A stretch of 64,000 nt of DNA from Morella rubra (Eukaryota > Streptophyta > Magnoliopsida > Fagales > Myricaceae), in NCBI GenBank assembly GCA_003952965.2, contig CM025849.1, forward strand, positions 31,581,627 to 31,645,626. Direction: 5' to 3'. A model generated the notes under the pieces. The model saw nothing but the letters and a program-made list of their open reading frames with translations, was not told where the DNA came from and searched no databases. A program made the position numbers and the translations under genes. Positions 1-11,048 of the stretch are shown piece by piece (the first letter of the stretch is position 1; each line of letters starts with the position of its first letter).

Positions 1-2
1 CT

Positions 3-101
3 GCCACGCCGGCAGAGCTGACAGGACCGAACCTTAATTACTCCGTCAAAGGACGTGAAAGGTACCCACGTGTTTCAAGCAGAAGCATTGACAGATACTA
101 A
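3..101 (+). CDS. Possible C-terminal exon of an unidentified gene, cut by the window start
   Basis: The third forward frame is open from the window edge for 32 codons and ends at a TAA at 99-101. It reads from ATPAELTGPNLNYS to SIDRY at the C-terminus. The composition is richer in GC than the AT-rich DNA that follows, and the frame has no low-complexity run, so it could be the last coding exon of a plus-strand gene whose body lies to the left. I do not recognise the family. An acceptor-like pyrimidine tract with CAG at 180-188 could instead belong to a 3' untranslated intron. A 32-codon open frame can also arise by chance. Confidence 0.3.
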   Translation, partial: ATPAELTGPNLNYSVKGRERYPRVSSRSIDRY

Positions 102-3100
102 ACCAGTAAAAGAATAAAACATTGATAATATGCTTCTCGATTACCTTTATGTTTATTCAGATTTTATCCCTCAAGTCATATATTTCAGATGCCGGCCAGC
201 TAAAACCTTTGGAGAAAGATGAGTAGGAATAATAGGGTAAATTTTTCAGATATATTTTTGTGAAACGGGTGGCTGTCAAAGGAACTTGCAAGCTGGTTAA
301 AGTTGCTGGTTATTATATACCTAAAAAATTGTTTTGTGATATATGGACCTTCGCTTGTCCCCATCAACAGCTAGCCCAGCCGGTTGTATACGATTTTCTT
401 GGTTCTCTGCATCTCACCCGACACCTGTTTGTATTAAGCCCACAGGACTTGACCCAATATCTTATCTCTTCCATGTGTACTAAGGCATGAAGAGGATTTT
501 TGAGAGGTGACATAATTCACGGTAAATTTAGTCGGCACCACATGAGTGGTTAACTGCCAACTGGTTTCTTGGTTTCGTAATAATGGGTTTATCTGTGTAC
601 TTAATATTGTGTCTTGGAGGAAGGTAATGACGTGTTCAAATGAAAATTTTAGAAAACTTTGGTCTTTTAGTAATCTTTTGTTTTTGTTTTTTTGGCTAAA
701 TTATATCTTGTAGTAATCATTTTGAAGTATGCCTAGCGAAAATGTTATATATATATATCTTGTAGTAATCTTTTTTTTTTTTTGCTAAATTATATCTTGT
801 AGTAATCATGTTGGAGTAAGCCTAGGGAAAATTTAGAGAAAATTACACTTCATTAATCTACCACCTCATTTTCACTTTCCCCTCTAAACTACCACTCTCG
901 ACAAATTAACCCCATCAAACAACGGTCATTTCCTTACAATTTACTTCCCAAATCTCGTTACAATTTACCTCCCATATTGAGTATAGAGAAAAAGTATGCC
1001 ACATCACACAATCTCAATGGTTAAATTTTTACAAATACAGTACATTACAAAAAGGTGGTAATTTGAGATGGTCAATTGTCAAAAATGATAGTTTGGCAGC
1101 ATGCAAATTAATGATGTTGTAATTTTACGATGATGAAGTGAAATTTTACCACAAAATGAAACTCATATAGAATTGCGATTTTGGTTGTTGTATTAGAGGC
1201 TCTTAATTCCATTAGTGGTCCTTGTAGTTTTGACTTATAATAAATTAGTCCATGTGATTTCAATTCTAACAAAATAATCTTTCAGGTCACCAACTAGCTT
1301 GTAACTGATTAGTCCATTCGTCCATTATCTCACTAACAAAAAATGATGACGTCGATTTTTAAAGCTATGTCACAGTACCAATCACAATTACATAAAAATA
1401 ATGAAATATTAAAAAAAAGGTTTTAAATTGAACAACATAAAAATTTAAAAATAATGAGAGAAATATCATAGTACGGTCTCATATCTATAGGTAAAAATTA
1501 AATTGTAACCCAAATATTTTAATTTTTTTATGGCCCATAAATTTCAAAAGTCTTATTGCAAAACTTAGCACAAAAAAGATTGAAATGCCCCGTTATGGGA
1601 TCCAATTTAATTTTTACCCATAAATATAAGACATATTATGATATTTCTTCAAAATAATGTTTAAAGCTACACGACCAGCAATACGAGCGAGTTACATGTT
1701 CAAAATAATAATAAAATTAAAAGAATATAAGACTAATATTAAAAAAATAGATATTAAGAATAAAAAGATTACAATTTACAAGTCAATTGAAATATTAATA
1801 GAAAAAAAAATCTAAAGAAATAAAATGAAAATAAAATAAAGATAAAAAAAATATATATCAATCTACGAATTAAAAAATGCTCCACCAGGAAAACTATAAT
1901 AAAAACGAAGATTAACTATTGTAATCAGATTTTAAAAAATAACTAAACCTAAAATATATGAAATAATTAAAATAAATAAATGGTATATAATTCAATATAT
2001 TTTATTAAAAAATAATGTTGCCTTTTAATACTTTCTCAACGTTCGTATCTTTTATTTGCAGATAGAATTTTTTTTTTTTTTTGCACAGTTGTTTATTGCA
2101 TTTTTCGGTATTTTTAGATATGTTATATTTTTCTTGTAATTTTTCGCGATTAATATTCTTCATTGAAGCATCCATTTTTATTTTTTTTTTCTTTTCTTTG
2201 TGCATAAATTTGTAATTTTATTTTTTTATTTATTATTCTATTATTTTTATATTTTTATTCTTATAACTTTTCTTATCTATTTTAAATTTTATTATATTTT
2301 ATTATTATTTTACACATGTGACGCACTCTTATAGACGGAGATGTGGCTTTAAAATGTATTTTCTTTTTTTTTACCCTTCTATATTGGTATTGTTATACTT
2401 TTATATATTTTTTAAAAACTTTAAATTTTTAAAATTTTATTATCATTTAAAGACGTGGTACGCTATGTTTTGTGGTTATGTGGTTTTTAAAATCCAAGTA
2501 GATGATTAAACAAACCCGAGTCGATTATAAAAAGATTAAACAAACCCGAGTACAAAACGGGTCCAAACAAAAGTTTGTGCATTAGGGCCCAGGCTTGAGG
2601 CTGGGAAGCCAGTGCTTGGGTTTTTAACCTTGTAGTAGTCCAAAATCTGGGTTAAAGGTGTCCAGTAAGGGAATTGGAACGTTTCCGAAGATGATGCGCC
2701 AAGAAATGCACTGAAGCAAACGGTGGGGCCTCGAGGATGGTGGCTCTGACGCAGCTGCTCTGCCAGTCGGAAATCCGATTTTTGTTTTTGCTTTTTTTTT
2801 TTTTTTGAAATATAGATTTGTTGGCATGCATGCCCGTAAGTCTCGTGACTAAAGTGACAAACCATGAATTTTGACTTCTCTCACTGATCTTTGGAAGACT
2901 TTCCTCGTTAAAAAAAAAAAAAAAAATCAATCCAAAAACACATTATTTTATGTGTAATTTTATGTACTTTATTTCTTAAAAAATAATTTAATTATTTTAT
3001 TTTACAATATATATTATTTGGTTGTTATATATATTATTTTTAACTCATTTCAAACTAACATTACGAATGAAGTTTACAAATCATATGTAATTACAAAATG

Positions 3101-4268
3101 ATATATTAAATATTAAGAACTACTTTTGCACGAAATATAGTTTGAGGTAGTAACCAAACATTGAAAAGTAAATTAATTTACTAAAATAAAATTCATTTGA
3201 AATTAATTTACATTATAAATAACTTTAGGTCGAAAGCAAGATGGAGACTTAAATATATAGTTTTTGTTGTATTTGATAGATATTTTGTAGTTTTCAGTTG
3301 GTGATCTTTCAAGAACGGCCCAAAATAATTTTAAGCCTGTGAGGGAGCTAATACTGATATCTTAGGGGCAAAGTGTTATTAACTGATAGAAAATGTCCTC
3401 CAAAACATATAATCAACCATTACCATCTAAATTATAAATTCAGGAACTTACACCTTTTTCCCATGAGCGAAACAAATTATCCTCGAACTAAAACTCAGAA
3501 TAATAGCTATACTATAACGAATGTTGGGAAGATATAATTTATCCTATCAGCTTAATTTTTTAAAATAAATAATAATTTAACATTATTTTAGGATTACCAA
3601 CCCAAAATTCAATTTCACACTTTTAACTTACATTTTAATTAAAATATTCATGTATATTTTATAATGACTGTCGGCCCGATTTATTGGGGCTGCAGTCAAA
3701 TCGCCCCCAATGAGAATTCGGGCGAGCCCCTTGAGTTTTGTTGGTTTCTATCGGGCCGATCGATTTCGGCCCAAACTCCAACAACCCTAAATATATAATT
3801 CATAAAATTAAAATTTTTGTGAGATAATTGGTGATTTACATAAAAAAATGCCTTTATAAATATTTAACTTGGTAGCAAGGTAATTAGGAAAGAGAATGCA
3901 TCATTAGCCCCTCAGTCATTAGTTTATTTTCCTCGGAGTCTAATTAATTTGGTAGAAAGAAAATTAAGAAAGAAGAACAAATTGATTGATTGCTAATGTG
4001 TGTACGTCTGTCACTTTTTTTGTTTTTTTGTCAATTGAGTTTACGTGTGTTTTTTGTTGTCTTATTTTTTTCCTTGCAAAGTAAGAAGTATGAGTCAATC
4101 TTTTTTCATCATTTTTTTTATTTCCTTAAATAAAAGATAAGGTAATATCAATATCACAAATAGTCAAAAAGAACGAAAAAAAAAATCCAGCTCAGCAGAA
4201 AAAACAAGAAAAAGCGGGTAATATCTGTACAGGCTTTTGCGTGCATGTTGTCTGGGTCCTGGGACATT
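102..4268. other. Intergenic, AT-rich, with MITE-like repeats
   Basis: No convincing gene. The stretch holds poly-A and poly-T runs, a MITE-like element (838-1149), and at 1175-1340 text of the type 'gtccttgtagttttgact', which looks like one end of a degenerate dispersed repeat. Around 1400-2500 the base composition is extremely AT-rich. At 2530-2870 there is a more GC-balanced patch with an open minus frame that matches no family I know. At 3668-3775 the decamer tcggcccgat and its inverse occur about 75 bases apart in a small GC-rich island, perhaps a transposon relic. Confidence 0.6.
838..1149. mobile_element. MITE-like element with short imperfect terminal inverted repeats
   Basis: The left end (gaaaattacacttcattaat) is matched in inverted orientation at the right by two adjacent copies, near 1110-1128 and 1129-1149. 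Between the ends the text is non-coding (ccacctcattttcactttcc and similar). The size of about 300 bp and the AT-rich interior fit a MITE. The exact right border is uncertain because of the doubled end, and I could not define a target-site duplication. Confidence 0.45.
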
Positions 4269-5015
4269 CTAGAAACTCAATGTCCTTTGGAACGCGGTTC
4301 GATCTGCTACATTCGAACAACTACTATTCCTCAAACAAAAGCTTATAGATCCCATCACCCTACTCTCCGTACACGTGTCATAACTTCCCTCCGTTAATCT
4401 CTCAGCTGACTCGCTAGTACCTTGATCGTTTCTGTTCTGCTCCGCACCCGAGCCTGCCCCACACTTCGCCTCATCGAATAACCGAGTTGCGCGGCAGACT
4501 GGGTACGACACGTGCGAAGAGAGCCATACGTCAATGCACTGGGGATGAAACACGTGCTGGCAAATCGGTATCACCTTCACGGCGTCGTTCTCCTCGAAAT
4601 CGGTGAGACAAATTGCGCAGTCCATGTGGTACTTCTCGTTTCCGCCGTAAGAGTAGACCGGAAGTGACCGAATTGTCATCTGGTCAAGTCCTGTCCGTGG
4701 GGTCGACCTAGTTGGAGGATCCCACCGCGGGAAAGACATCGCTCTTTGCTGGCTACGTTGGCGTTGGCGTCGGCGACGAGCTAACTCCGAGGCGGGAGCT
4801 TCGGAGAACCGGCGCATGCAGATTGAGAAGAAGCCAAGGAGGAAGAGTGCAATGGTCAGAACGGCGAGCACTGCTAAAACCACGATGGCCTCGACCGGTC
4901 CCCGGCTCGAAGGTGATGTCATGAGGTTCTGCGCGGACGATGGAGTTGAGGTTCTTATAGTGGGTTCGAGAGGAGGTTGTGTTTCGGTGAGTTGTTTCCG
5001 GTTGAAGGCTCTCAT
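4269..5015 (-). CDS. ATL-type RING-H2 finger protein (E3 ubiquitin ligase family)
   Basis: This is a 248-residue single-exon gene of the plant ATL family, membrane-anchored RING-H2 E3 ligases that pass ubiquitin from an E2 to a substrate, often in defence or stress responses. A hydrophobic helix lies at residues 42-66 (VEAIVVLAVLAVLTIALFLL). A basic stretch follows at 68-91. The GLD signature is at 109-123 (GLDQMTIRSLPVYSY) and the RING-H2 at 133-174. The zinc ligands Cys133, Cys136, Cys152, His154, His157, Cys160 and Cys174 are present. The position of the seventh ligand, 171, is tyrosine (SHVSYPVCR instead of the usual SxxCPxCR), so the second zinc site may be weakened. The ATG at 5015 is the first in frame, and a TATA-like box lies 70-80 bases upstream. 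Length and lack of introns fit the family. No neighbour is functionally linked. Confidence 0.9.
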   Translation of the reverse strand: MRAFNRKQLTETQPPLEPTIRTSTPSSAQNLMTSPSSRGPVEAIVVLAVLAVLTIALFLLGFFSICMRRFSEAPASELARRRRQRQRSQQRAMSFPRWDPPTRSTPRTGLDQMTIRSLPVYSYGGNEKYHMDCAICLTDFEENDAVKVIPICQHVFHPQCIDVWLSSHVSYPVCRATRLFDEAKCGAGSGAEQNRNDQGTSESAERLTEGSYDTCTESRVMGSISFCLRNSSCSNVADRTAFQRTLSF

Positions 5016-5087
5016 TCTTTATCCCTACCGATCAGACAGTCCCGTCACTTTGGGTTTTTTTCAGAGAGGCCGGAGACAGCGCCGTGG

Positions 5088-5095
5088 GTTTTATA
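5088..5095 (-). promoter_or_regulatory. Probable TATA box of the ATL gene
   Basis: On the minus strand the sequence reads cgTATAAAACcc, about 75 bases upstream of the ATG at 5015. That is a normal TATA-to-start distance for a plant gene with a short leader. No transcript data support it. Confidence 0.5.
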
Positions 5096-5109
5096 CGCGA
5101 AGTTTATGA

Positions 5110-7658
5110 AATTATTCGAGGGTGCTTCTGGGGAGTGAATATATATGGTTTTGGATAAGCTGAGCGGTCAAGAGGAGGAGAAGGTCGACGACATGGCAAC
5201 CGAGGTGTGGGCCTTATCTATAGTATAAGTGAATCTGGAATATTTCACTTGTAAAGGTGTATTGTCGTTACGTAGAAAAAAAAAAAAAGTGTATTGTCGT
5301 TTTTCTCTTTGGACATGGCCAAAGGTGTGAAAACATAACAAGATTGGAATATTATTTATTTTCCTCCTGGCAGAAAACAAAAGCACAAACAAATTAGGAT
5401 TAATTTCACCAATTAAATAATCCCCAGCATCCATAAAAAAAACTCACTAACCGCGTTATATATATATATATATTAGATCATCGGACATAAATAATGAAAT
5501 TGTGGTCATAGATTGTGTACTAGATTTAAATGGACCGTGTGATAAATTTTTGACCATGTCAACAATTAACAATAGGCGTGATTATTGCAGCATCGATCTA
5601 TACATGAGTAATCTTCTTTGAAGAGTTTTAAATCTTTAACAATTGTTTCGCTCTTGTCTTTATTAATGACTTTTACTAGTCCAATTATATTAAGAAAAAG
5701 AAAAGACCCATCAAAATATTTCAATCTCATCCCCAATCCAAACTTTCTCTCAAGATTGACAGAGGTAAATGATTTTGAGAAAACACTAGAGAGTTAAAAA
5801 AAGTTATAGAAAATAAATAAAAATAAGTTCTTGCTAAAGCATGATTAAAAAAACGTATATGGCATAATTTTAATGATCAGATCAATGTAATTTTTTTTTT
5901 TGAAAATATGTTAATATGGGTACATAAGAAATATGACAGATTCAAACTTCTCCTAAGTGCAAGTAGACTGTAAGAGAAAGAGAAAATATTTTTTTTAATA
6001 ACGAGGGAAATAATCGCATTGAGTTAGCGAGTAAACTTTGGACACTTAACGAGTGTCACAATCGCACTCCAAGTATCATTTAAGTCAAAACACTTATTCG
6101 TCAATGATAAAATTTGAACATATGCCCACTTACTAGCTAAATACAGTTCATTTATAAGCGGAAGTTCGTTTTTTTCAACCATTAAGTTATCGCCTTTGAG
6201 TGATGATTTTGAATAATTTTTTAATTTAGGAATGAAAAAGAAGAGAGAAGAAAAATGTTGTGAGCCTAGATTTTGTGTAAAAATTGAAAAAAAAAATTGA
6301 CAGAAAATTTTTCAGTTTGTTATATTTGACCTGAAGAATTTTTTTAATAGAGAAAATTAGATAAAAAAAAACGTCAAAATTACTAGATGATAAAATCTGA
6401 GCTCCGCATTTGTCTTACATAATAAACAGCTCGCTTTGGAACTAATTATCCAAAGAAAACAACGCGGACTATTTTGGTTCACATACATGTTGTCTGATAC
6501 CATGATCTCAGAGCCAGCGGCGCTTAATTACGTAGCTGAGCGAAGCAACGAATCAGGATGCATGGCGACGCGTGCCACGTACAGCTACACCCACAGGGCG
6601 GCGTTTGACAACGTCACAACATGAACGACCAGCACGTGTTTGGAGGCTGGGAAAAAAATTTAAAAAAGTAAAAATGAAAGAGGAAAAAGAAAAAAAAAAC
6701 CAGAGTAGTTTTCTGAAACGAAAAAATAACCGAGGAAAAGTGGAGATCCATATTTGACGTAAGATATTTTTGGAATACTGTTTTCGGAGCTCTCTATAAA
6801 ATATGACAGCTATTGGTAAAAGTGTACATGTTAGATGCAAATTTTTCGTTTATGTTTTTTTTTTTTTTCTAATTTCCTATCAGCCACTTGTATAAAACTC
6901 TGCTTATATTTCAGTGTTTAATCTTTATTGTGTAAATATTATTATAAAATATAATTCAAAATCTATATTCTCCTAACAAAATAAAATTTTGGGATAAATA
7001 ATATAGTATCACTACTAACGTATTCTTAAGAATTGAGACTTGATCACTCCATACTTTACTTCAATTGTAATTAATTTTACACTTGTTAAGCCTACCGATT
7101 AAGGGAGAATCTCACTCACACACGAAGAGTATTTTTAGGTTTAAATGCACCCGTAGCCCTTGTAATATAAGAAAGTTACAAATTAATCCTTGTAGTAAAT
7201 TTGCTATTAAAAACGTGTCTCTCCATCTATCTTTGTCTTTTTTACCAATGGTAGATGTTAGTCAACGCTAATTATAACAGCATGCTACGTGTCCAAATAG
7301 ATTTCGTAGTCCACTATCATCTGTCGTCAGTGAAAGAGATGAAGATGGATGAAGAGATTTTTTTTAACTAAAACCTTATCACAAGTATTAATTTGTAATT
7401 TTCTTTACCTTAAGAACAAATTTGAAATCTTCTTATACTACAAAGAATAGGAGATACTGCATTCATGCCTTAAAAATATAATCAAATAATAAAAGGAACG
7501 TTAGAAAATATAATTTAAATAATACAATCCATAAAATTCCTAATATCTTAAGTTTTTAAGATTAAGTAAGAACTTATCATATACAGTTATTTCAAATTAT
7601 TGCAATGTTTAACATTGGCGTATACAAAGGAGTTAATTTTCATGTCCCAATCTTCATG
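5110..7658. other. Intergenic, no convincing gene
   Basis: AT-rich spacer upstream of the ATL gene. It contains an AT dinucleotide run at 5455-5473 and many poly-A or poly-T runs. A region at about 7139-7472 has imperfect inverted similarity between its ends (acaaattaatccttgtag on the left and its diverged inverse on the right), consistent with an old MITE. Open frames here are short and biased by homopolymers. Confidence 0.55.
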
Positions 7659-8024
7659 GTCATAAGTAGGGCTGAAAACTGACTCGATTGGTCAGTTTTC
7701 AGCCCAAACCGAGAACTGTTCTCATATAATCCCAATGACGGTCGAACCATCGGTTGGGAGAACTGACCAGGCCAACCAGGTTCAGTGGTTGGCCGGTTCG
7801 GTTGGTTTGGGCCCAGTAATGTGCCTAAATTTTTCAAGTATTTTTTAAAGCCCAAATTCGAATGTTTTTGGCCTAATTTTTTTTTTTTAAAAAAAATATG
7901 TATGAAGGTTTCTAAGCACATATAGAAATTAACAAGCATAGATTGAAATAAAAGACAAGCACACAGTGTCCAGTGAAATAACAATTAGGGAGAGAGAGGA
8001 AATTTACAGCAACTATGGCCGTGT

Positions 8025-8326
8025 TAGGGCTGCACAGAACCTGACCGGACTGAATTTGAAAAATCGGTTATATTCGATCTAGTCTGGTCCAAGCCTTTTG
8101 AGATCCTGTCCGAACGGACTGGTAATTGTAATAAGCCTAAAAAAAAAGTTAGGCAAAAAAAATAAAGATTTAGGAAAAAAAAAAATTAAACTAGTTTGGA
8201 CCACTTAAGTGGTTAGACTGGACTGCTTTGGACCGGTCTGATCCTTCATTTTAGGTACAACTGGAAATCCAATCGGACCGGATTCTGGTCAAAAAATCGG
8301 ACCGAATTTCTGGTTGTGTAGCCCTA
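8025..8326. mobile_element. Second hAT MITE nested inside the larger hAT element
   Basis: The ends read TAGGGCTGCACAGAACC on the left and, inverted, TAGGGCTACACAACCAG on the right, and the flanks ggccgtgt and ggccacgt agree at six of eight bases. At 302 bp, with subterminal ggaccggtctgat-type motifs and no open frame, this is a typical short non-autonomous hAT. Because it interrupts the 7667-8808 element it must be the younger insertion. Confidence 0.7.
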
Positions 8327-8369
8327 GGCCACGTGAGAGAGAGGGAGAGGTCAAAGGAGGCGTGGCCGC

Positions 8370-8371
<2 letters not shown>

Positions 8372-8405
<34 letters not shown>
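8372..8405. repeat. (GA)17 microsatellite
   Basis: A pure GA dinucleotide tract of about 34 bases lies inside the outer hAT element. It is preceded by impure GA-rich sequence from about 8335. A run of C at 8557-8572 lies in the same element. Confidence 0.9.
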
Positions 8406-8408
<3 letters not shown>

Positions 8409-8816
8409 GGCGGTCTGGCGGAGGTGGGGGACGGCTAGGGCTTTAGACTTTCAGTGTAAGTAGAAGGGTACTGAGTGAAGGGTAAACTGTGAAGGCGAAG
8501 GAGGGGGGTCGAGGGAAAAACGTAAAAAGGGGTTGGGGTGTGAGACAACATCCTCTCCCCCCCCCCCCCCCCACCCCGCGATAAAACTTATTATTAAAAA
8601 AAAAAGCAATGAAATGACATATTAACCCTTAGTTTGGTGCATTTCGGCCCATTGGGTGTCCAAAACTGTAAGCCGAACTGACCCAGTAGGTTTTGGAAAA
8701 ATTAGGACCAACAATCAAATCGGACTGGCCCAAAACCACCTGGACCCAGTCGGTTTCAGCCAATTTGGGTCGGCCCAGTCGGTTTCAGCTCACTTCTGTT
8801 CACCCCTAGTCATAGG

Positions 8817-9888
8817 GCCTGTCACAAAATTAGGAACTACAGAGCTAATTTGGAGTATAAGAAATGTTCACTGAAACCCATCGAACCTGTACTTGAGACA
8901 AAAAGTACGTGGACATAATAATTGGAGGATGGTTTTGAAATTTATAATATTTTCTGTTGCATTTTTTTTAAGTAGAACCAAGTGATGATCCAAATGATAC
9001 CTGTAATGAAGTTTGATTGAGTATATTTGAAAAAGAAAATATCATTAATTAACAATCGATTTGGTAGTAAAGAAAAATCTTATAAATAATTAAAATATTA
9101 TTACATATTTTTTAATATTTTGTTTTTAAAACAGAGTCATCTGAATAGATTGAAAAGTTCAATGTAATTACAAAATTATTGCCGACCATACAAAAAGTAT
9201 AGACACTTTGCTGTTAGAATTGGCCTTTACAATTGAAAGAGAAACGCACACGTGTGAGTCTTACCGTATGGTCTAAATAATAATTAATGCATATAATATT
9301 GAATATTGTGTGACTTATATAATATGTTTATTTCTCTTATAAATTAGATCATTTAATTAAGACAACAAATTAAAGAAGATCCTAATTTGAAAAAAGATTA
9401 GTTGACTCGATACCTAAAATTACCACACAAATTAATGTTCTTAAATGCAAATGAGAACGTATAAACTTCAAACCATTTGACTATTATATATCTTTAAGCA
9501 ACAACAGACAACATGAGTTCTTTTCGTAGACGTATCACTCACTACGTCTATAATTCAGGTGAAACCTCCGACGCGAATGATGCTGCTTCAAATGACAACT
9601 CTGATTTAATTGATCAACGTAACTTATTACTATATGATATTTTAGAGCTTTTACTACTATTTCTTCTTCATAAAGATATAAATAAATAGAGTAAAAAGAA
9701 ATACGTTTTCTACAGCTAAAGTCATTCCTACTACGATCCACATCATTGGACATCGATGATAGATTAAGGTTTTTAAACCTTAATTAATTAGTCATTTCTG
9801 AAGTTTTTAATTTTTTTTTTTAATGTGCTTCAATTTTAATTTGTTTCTTGAGAGTTCCTACCATTAACTATTTGTTCTAATGGAAAAC
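8817..9888. other. Intergenic between the hAT and CACTA elements
   Basis: AT-rich with no convincing gene. A plus-strand open frame of about 53 codons starts with the ATG at 9513 (MSSFRRRITHYVYNSG) and stops at 9672-9674. Its codons look less random than the surroundings, but I cannot assign it. Confidence 0.5.
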
Positions 9889-9922
9889 ACGCACTACAAA
9901 AAAAAATAGGTCTACACATTTT

Positions 9923-10130
9923 AGCGGCGGTCACCAAAACCGCCGCTATATGACCTATATACCGGCGGTTTATCAAAACCGCAACAGGAAAATATATATC
10001 TAGCGGCGGTCTCTATAGCGGCGGTCAAAAACGCCGCTATAGACCAAAGTAGCAGCGGTTGATATAGCGGCGGTCATAGACCGCCGCTATATACTATAAT
10101 AGCGGCGGTCAGTGACCGCCGCTATAGATT
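9923..10130. repeat. Left subterminal repeat array of the CACTA element
   Basis: Several copies of agcggcggtc and its inverse gaccgccgct are packed as near-palindromes, for example around 10070-10125. In En/Spm such subterminal motifs bind the TNPA-type protein. That role here is inferred from the family. Confidence 0.85.
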
Positions 10131-10772
10131 AATGAAACGCGTTTAGGGCAAATTAGCTGCCCATCCCGCGCGCCCCCCCCCTTTTCTTCTTCCTCCTTCT
10201 TCTTCCCCCCCTGCGCGATTTTCCCTCCCTCCCCGTTGGGCATTTCAACAGCGCCCCCCACCCCCCCAAATCACCACCGTTGCCCTTCGAATCGTTTTTG
10301 GGTTTGACCTTCCTTCTCACACACCTTGTTCCAAGCCATTCAAGCTCACAAGGTCCAAACAACCCTCAGAAACTTTTAATAATGATGGTTGCTGTTAATC
10401 CACATGCATATTTTATTTTTTGTATGCACACCCTGAAATACCGTGTCCCGGACGGCCAAATATGGACCGCTGTGGCCTATGGACATTTTGCCATTGCTGG
10501 AAATATATCTTTTGATTGCGTATGAATTTATTGATGTCCAAAAGCCGCTGTTTTACTATTTTTTTTGGACCAGGTATCTTTATTAAAAATCTATTTTCAA
10601 ATTTCTTTGACAGTTGAACTCAATAGTCTCAACTACAGTGGTTTTCGTAACTGTGATTGAGGGACACTAGGTGACTTGCCGATAACATATTACTCTTTCA
10701 CAGGTCAGTGGTATTTTGAATCTCTTCATCAATTACTATTGTTTGTTTTTTTTCCTTTTTTTTTTAGAGATT

Positions 10773-10912
10773 AGAGTTTGTGGATTTTATTGGACGCGAC
10801 TTGGAAGGCGGAGGGTAGACTGGTGTTTGTGGGTTTTGTTGGAAGGCGGAGGGTAGGGCTAACCTGTTGGTGTTTGTGGTTTTGTTGGAAGGCGGAGGGT
10901 AGGGCTAACTAT
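10773..10912. repeat. Three-unit tandem repeat inside the CACTA leader
   Basis: The phrase ttggaaggcggagggtag recurs three times, with tttgtgg-ttt-gttgg between, in units of about 45-50 bases, the last two nearly identical. It lies between the subterminal array and the transposase start, in the untranslated leader or first intron. Confidence 0.75.
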
Positions 10913-11048
10913 TATTTGTTGTTGGTTCTGTTACGTGTGTTGTTTTATTAATTATGTTAGTTTATTGAAAAATCTTGATAAAATGTGATGAACATTTAAA
11001 ATGATGCATAATCTTTTTTGTTGCATTTCATATAGCTATTAGTCGCTC

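Larger units (their letters stand above)
7667..8808. mobile_element. hAT-superfamily non-autonomous element with 8-bp target duplication
   Basis: The left end begins TAGGGCTGAAAACTGA and the right end, read inverted, begins TAGGGGTGAACAGAAG, the 5'-YAGGG type of end of plant hAT elements. The flanks gtcataag (7659-7666) and gtcatagg (8809-8816) agree at seven of eight bases, the 8-bp duplication size expected for hAT. A perfect 15-bp inverted repeat with a 7-base loop (7669-7683 with 7691-7705) lies directly at the left end. The inside carries many copies of a ggttcggttgg / ccaaccggtt type motif, usual for this repeat class. There is no transposase frame, so it would depend on an element elsewhere. 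A second hAT is inserted in it. Confidence 0.7.

Noticed and set aside
260-490. A 76-codon plus frame near the left edge
   Set aside because: It begins with a non-ATG codon, has no recognisable domain, and lies in what looks like untranslated or intergenic DNA.
2536-2930. Overlapping minus frames of 67-109 codons
   Set aside because: They run through poly-T and poly-A tracts (KKKKK in the translation) and resemble no family.
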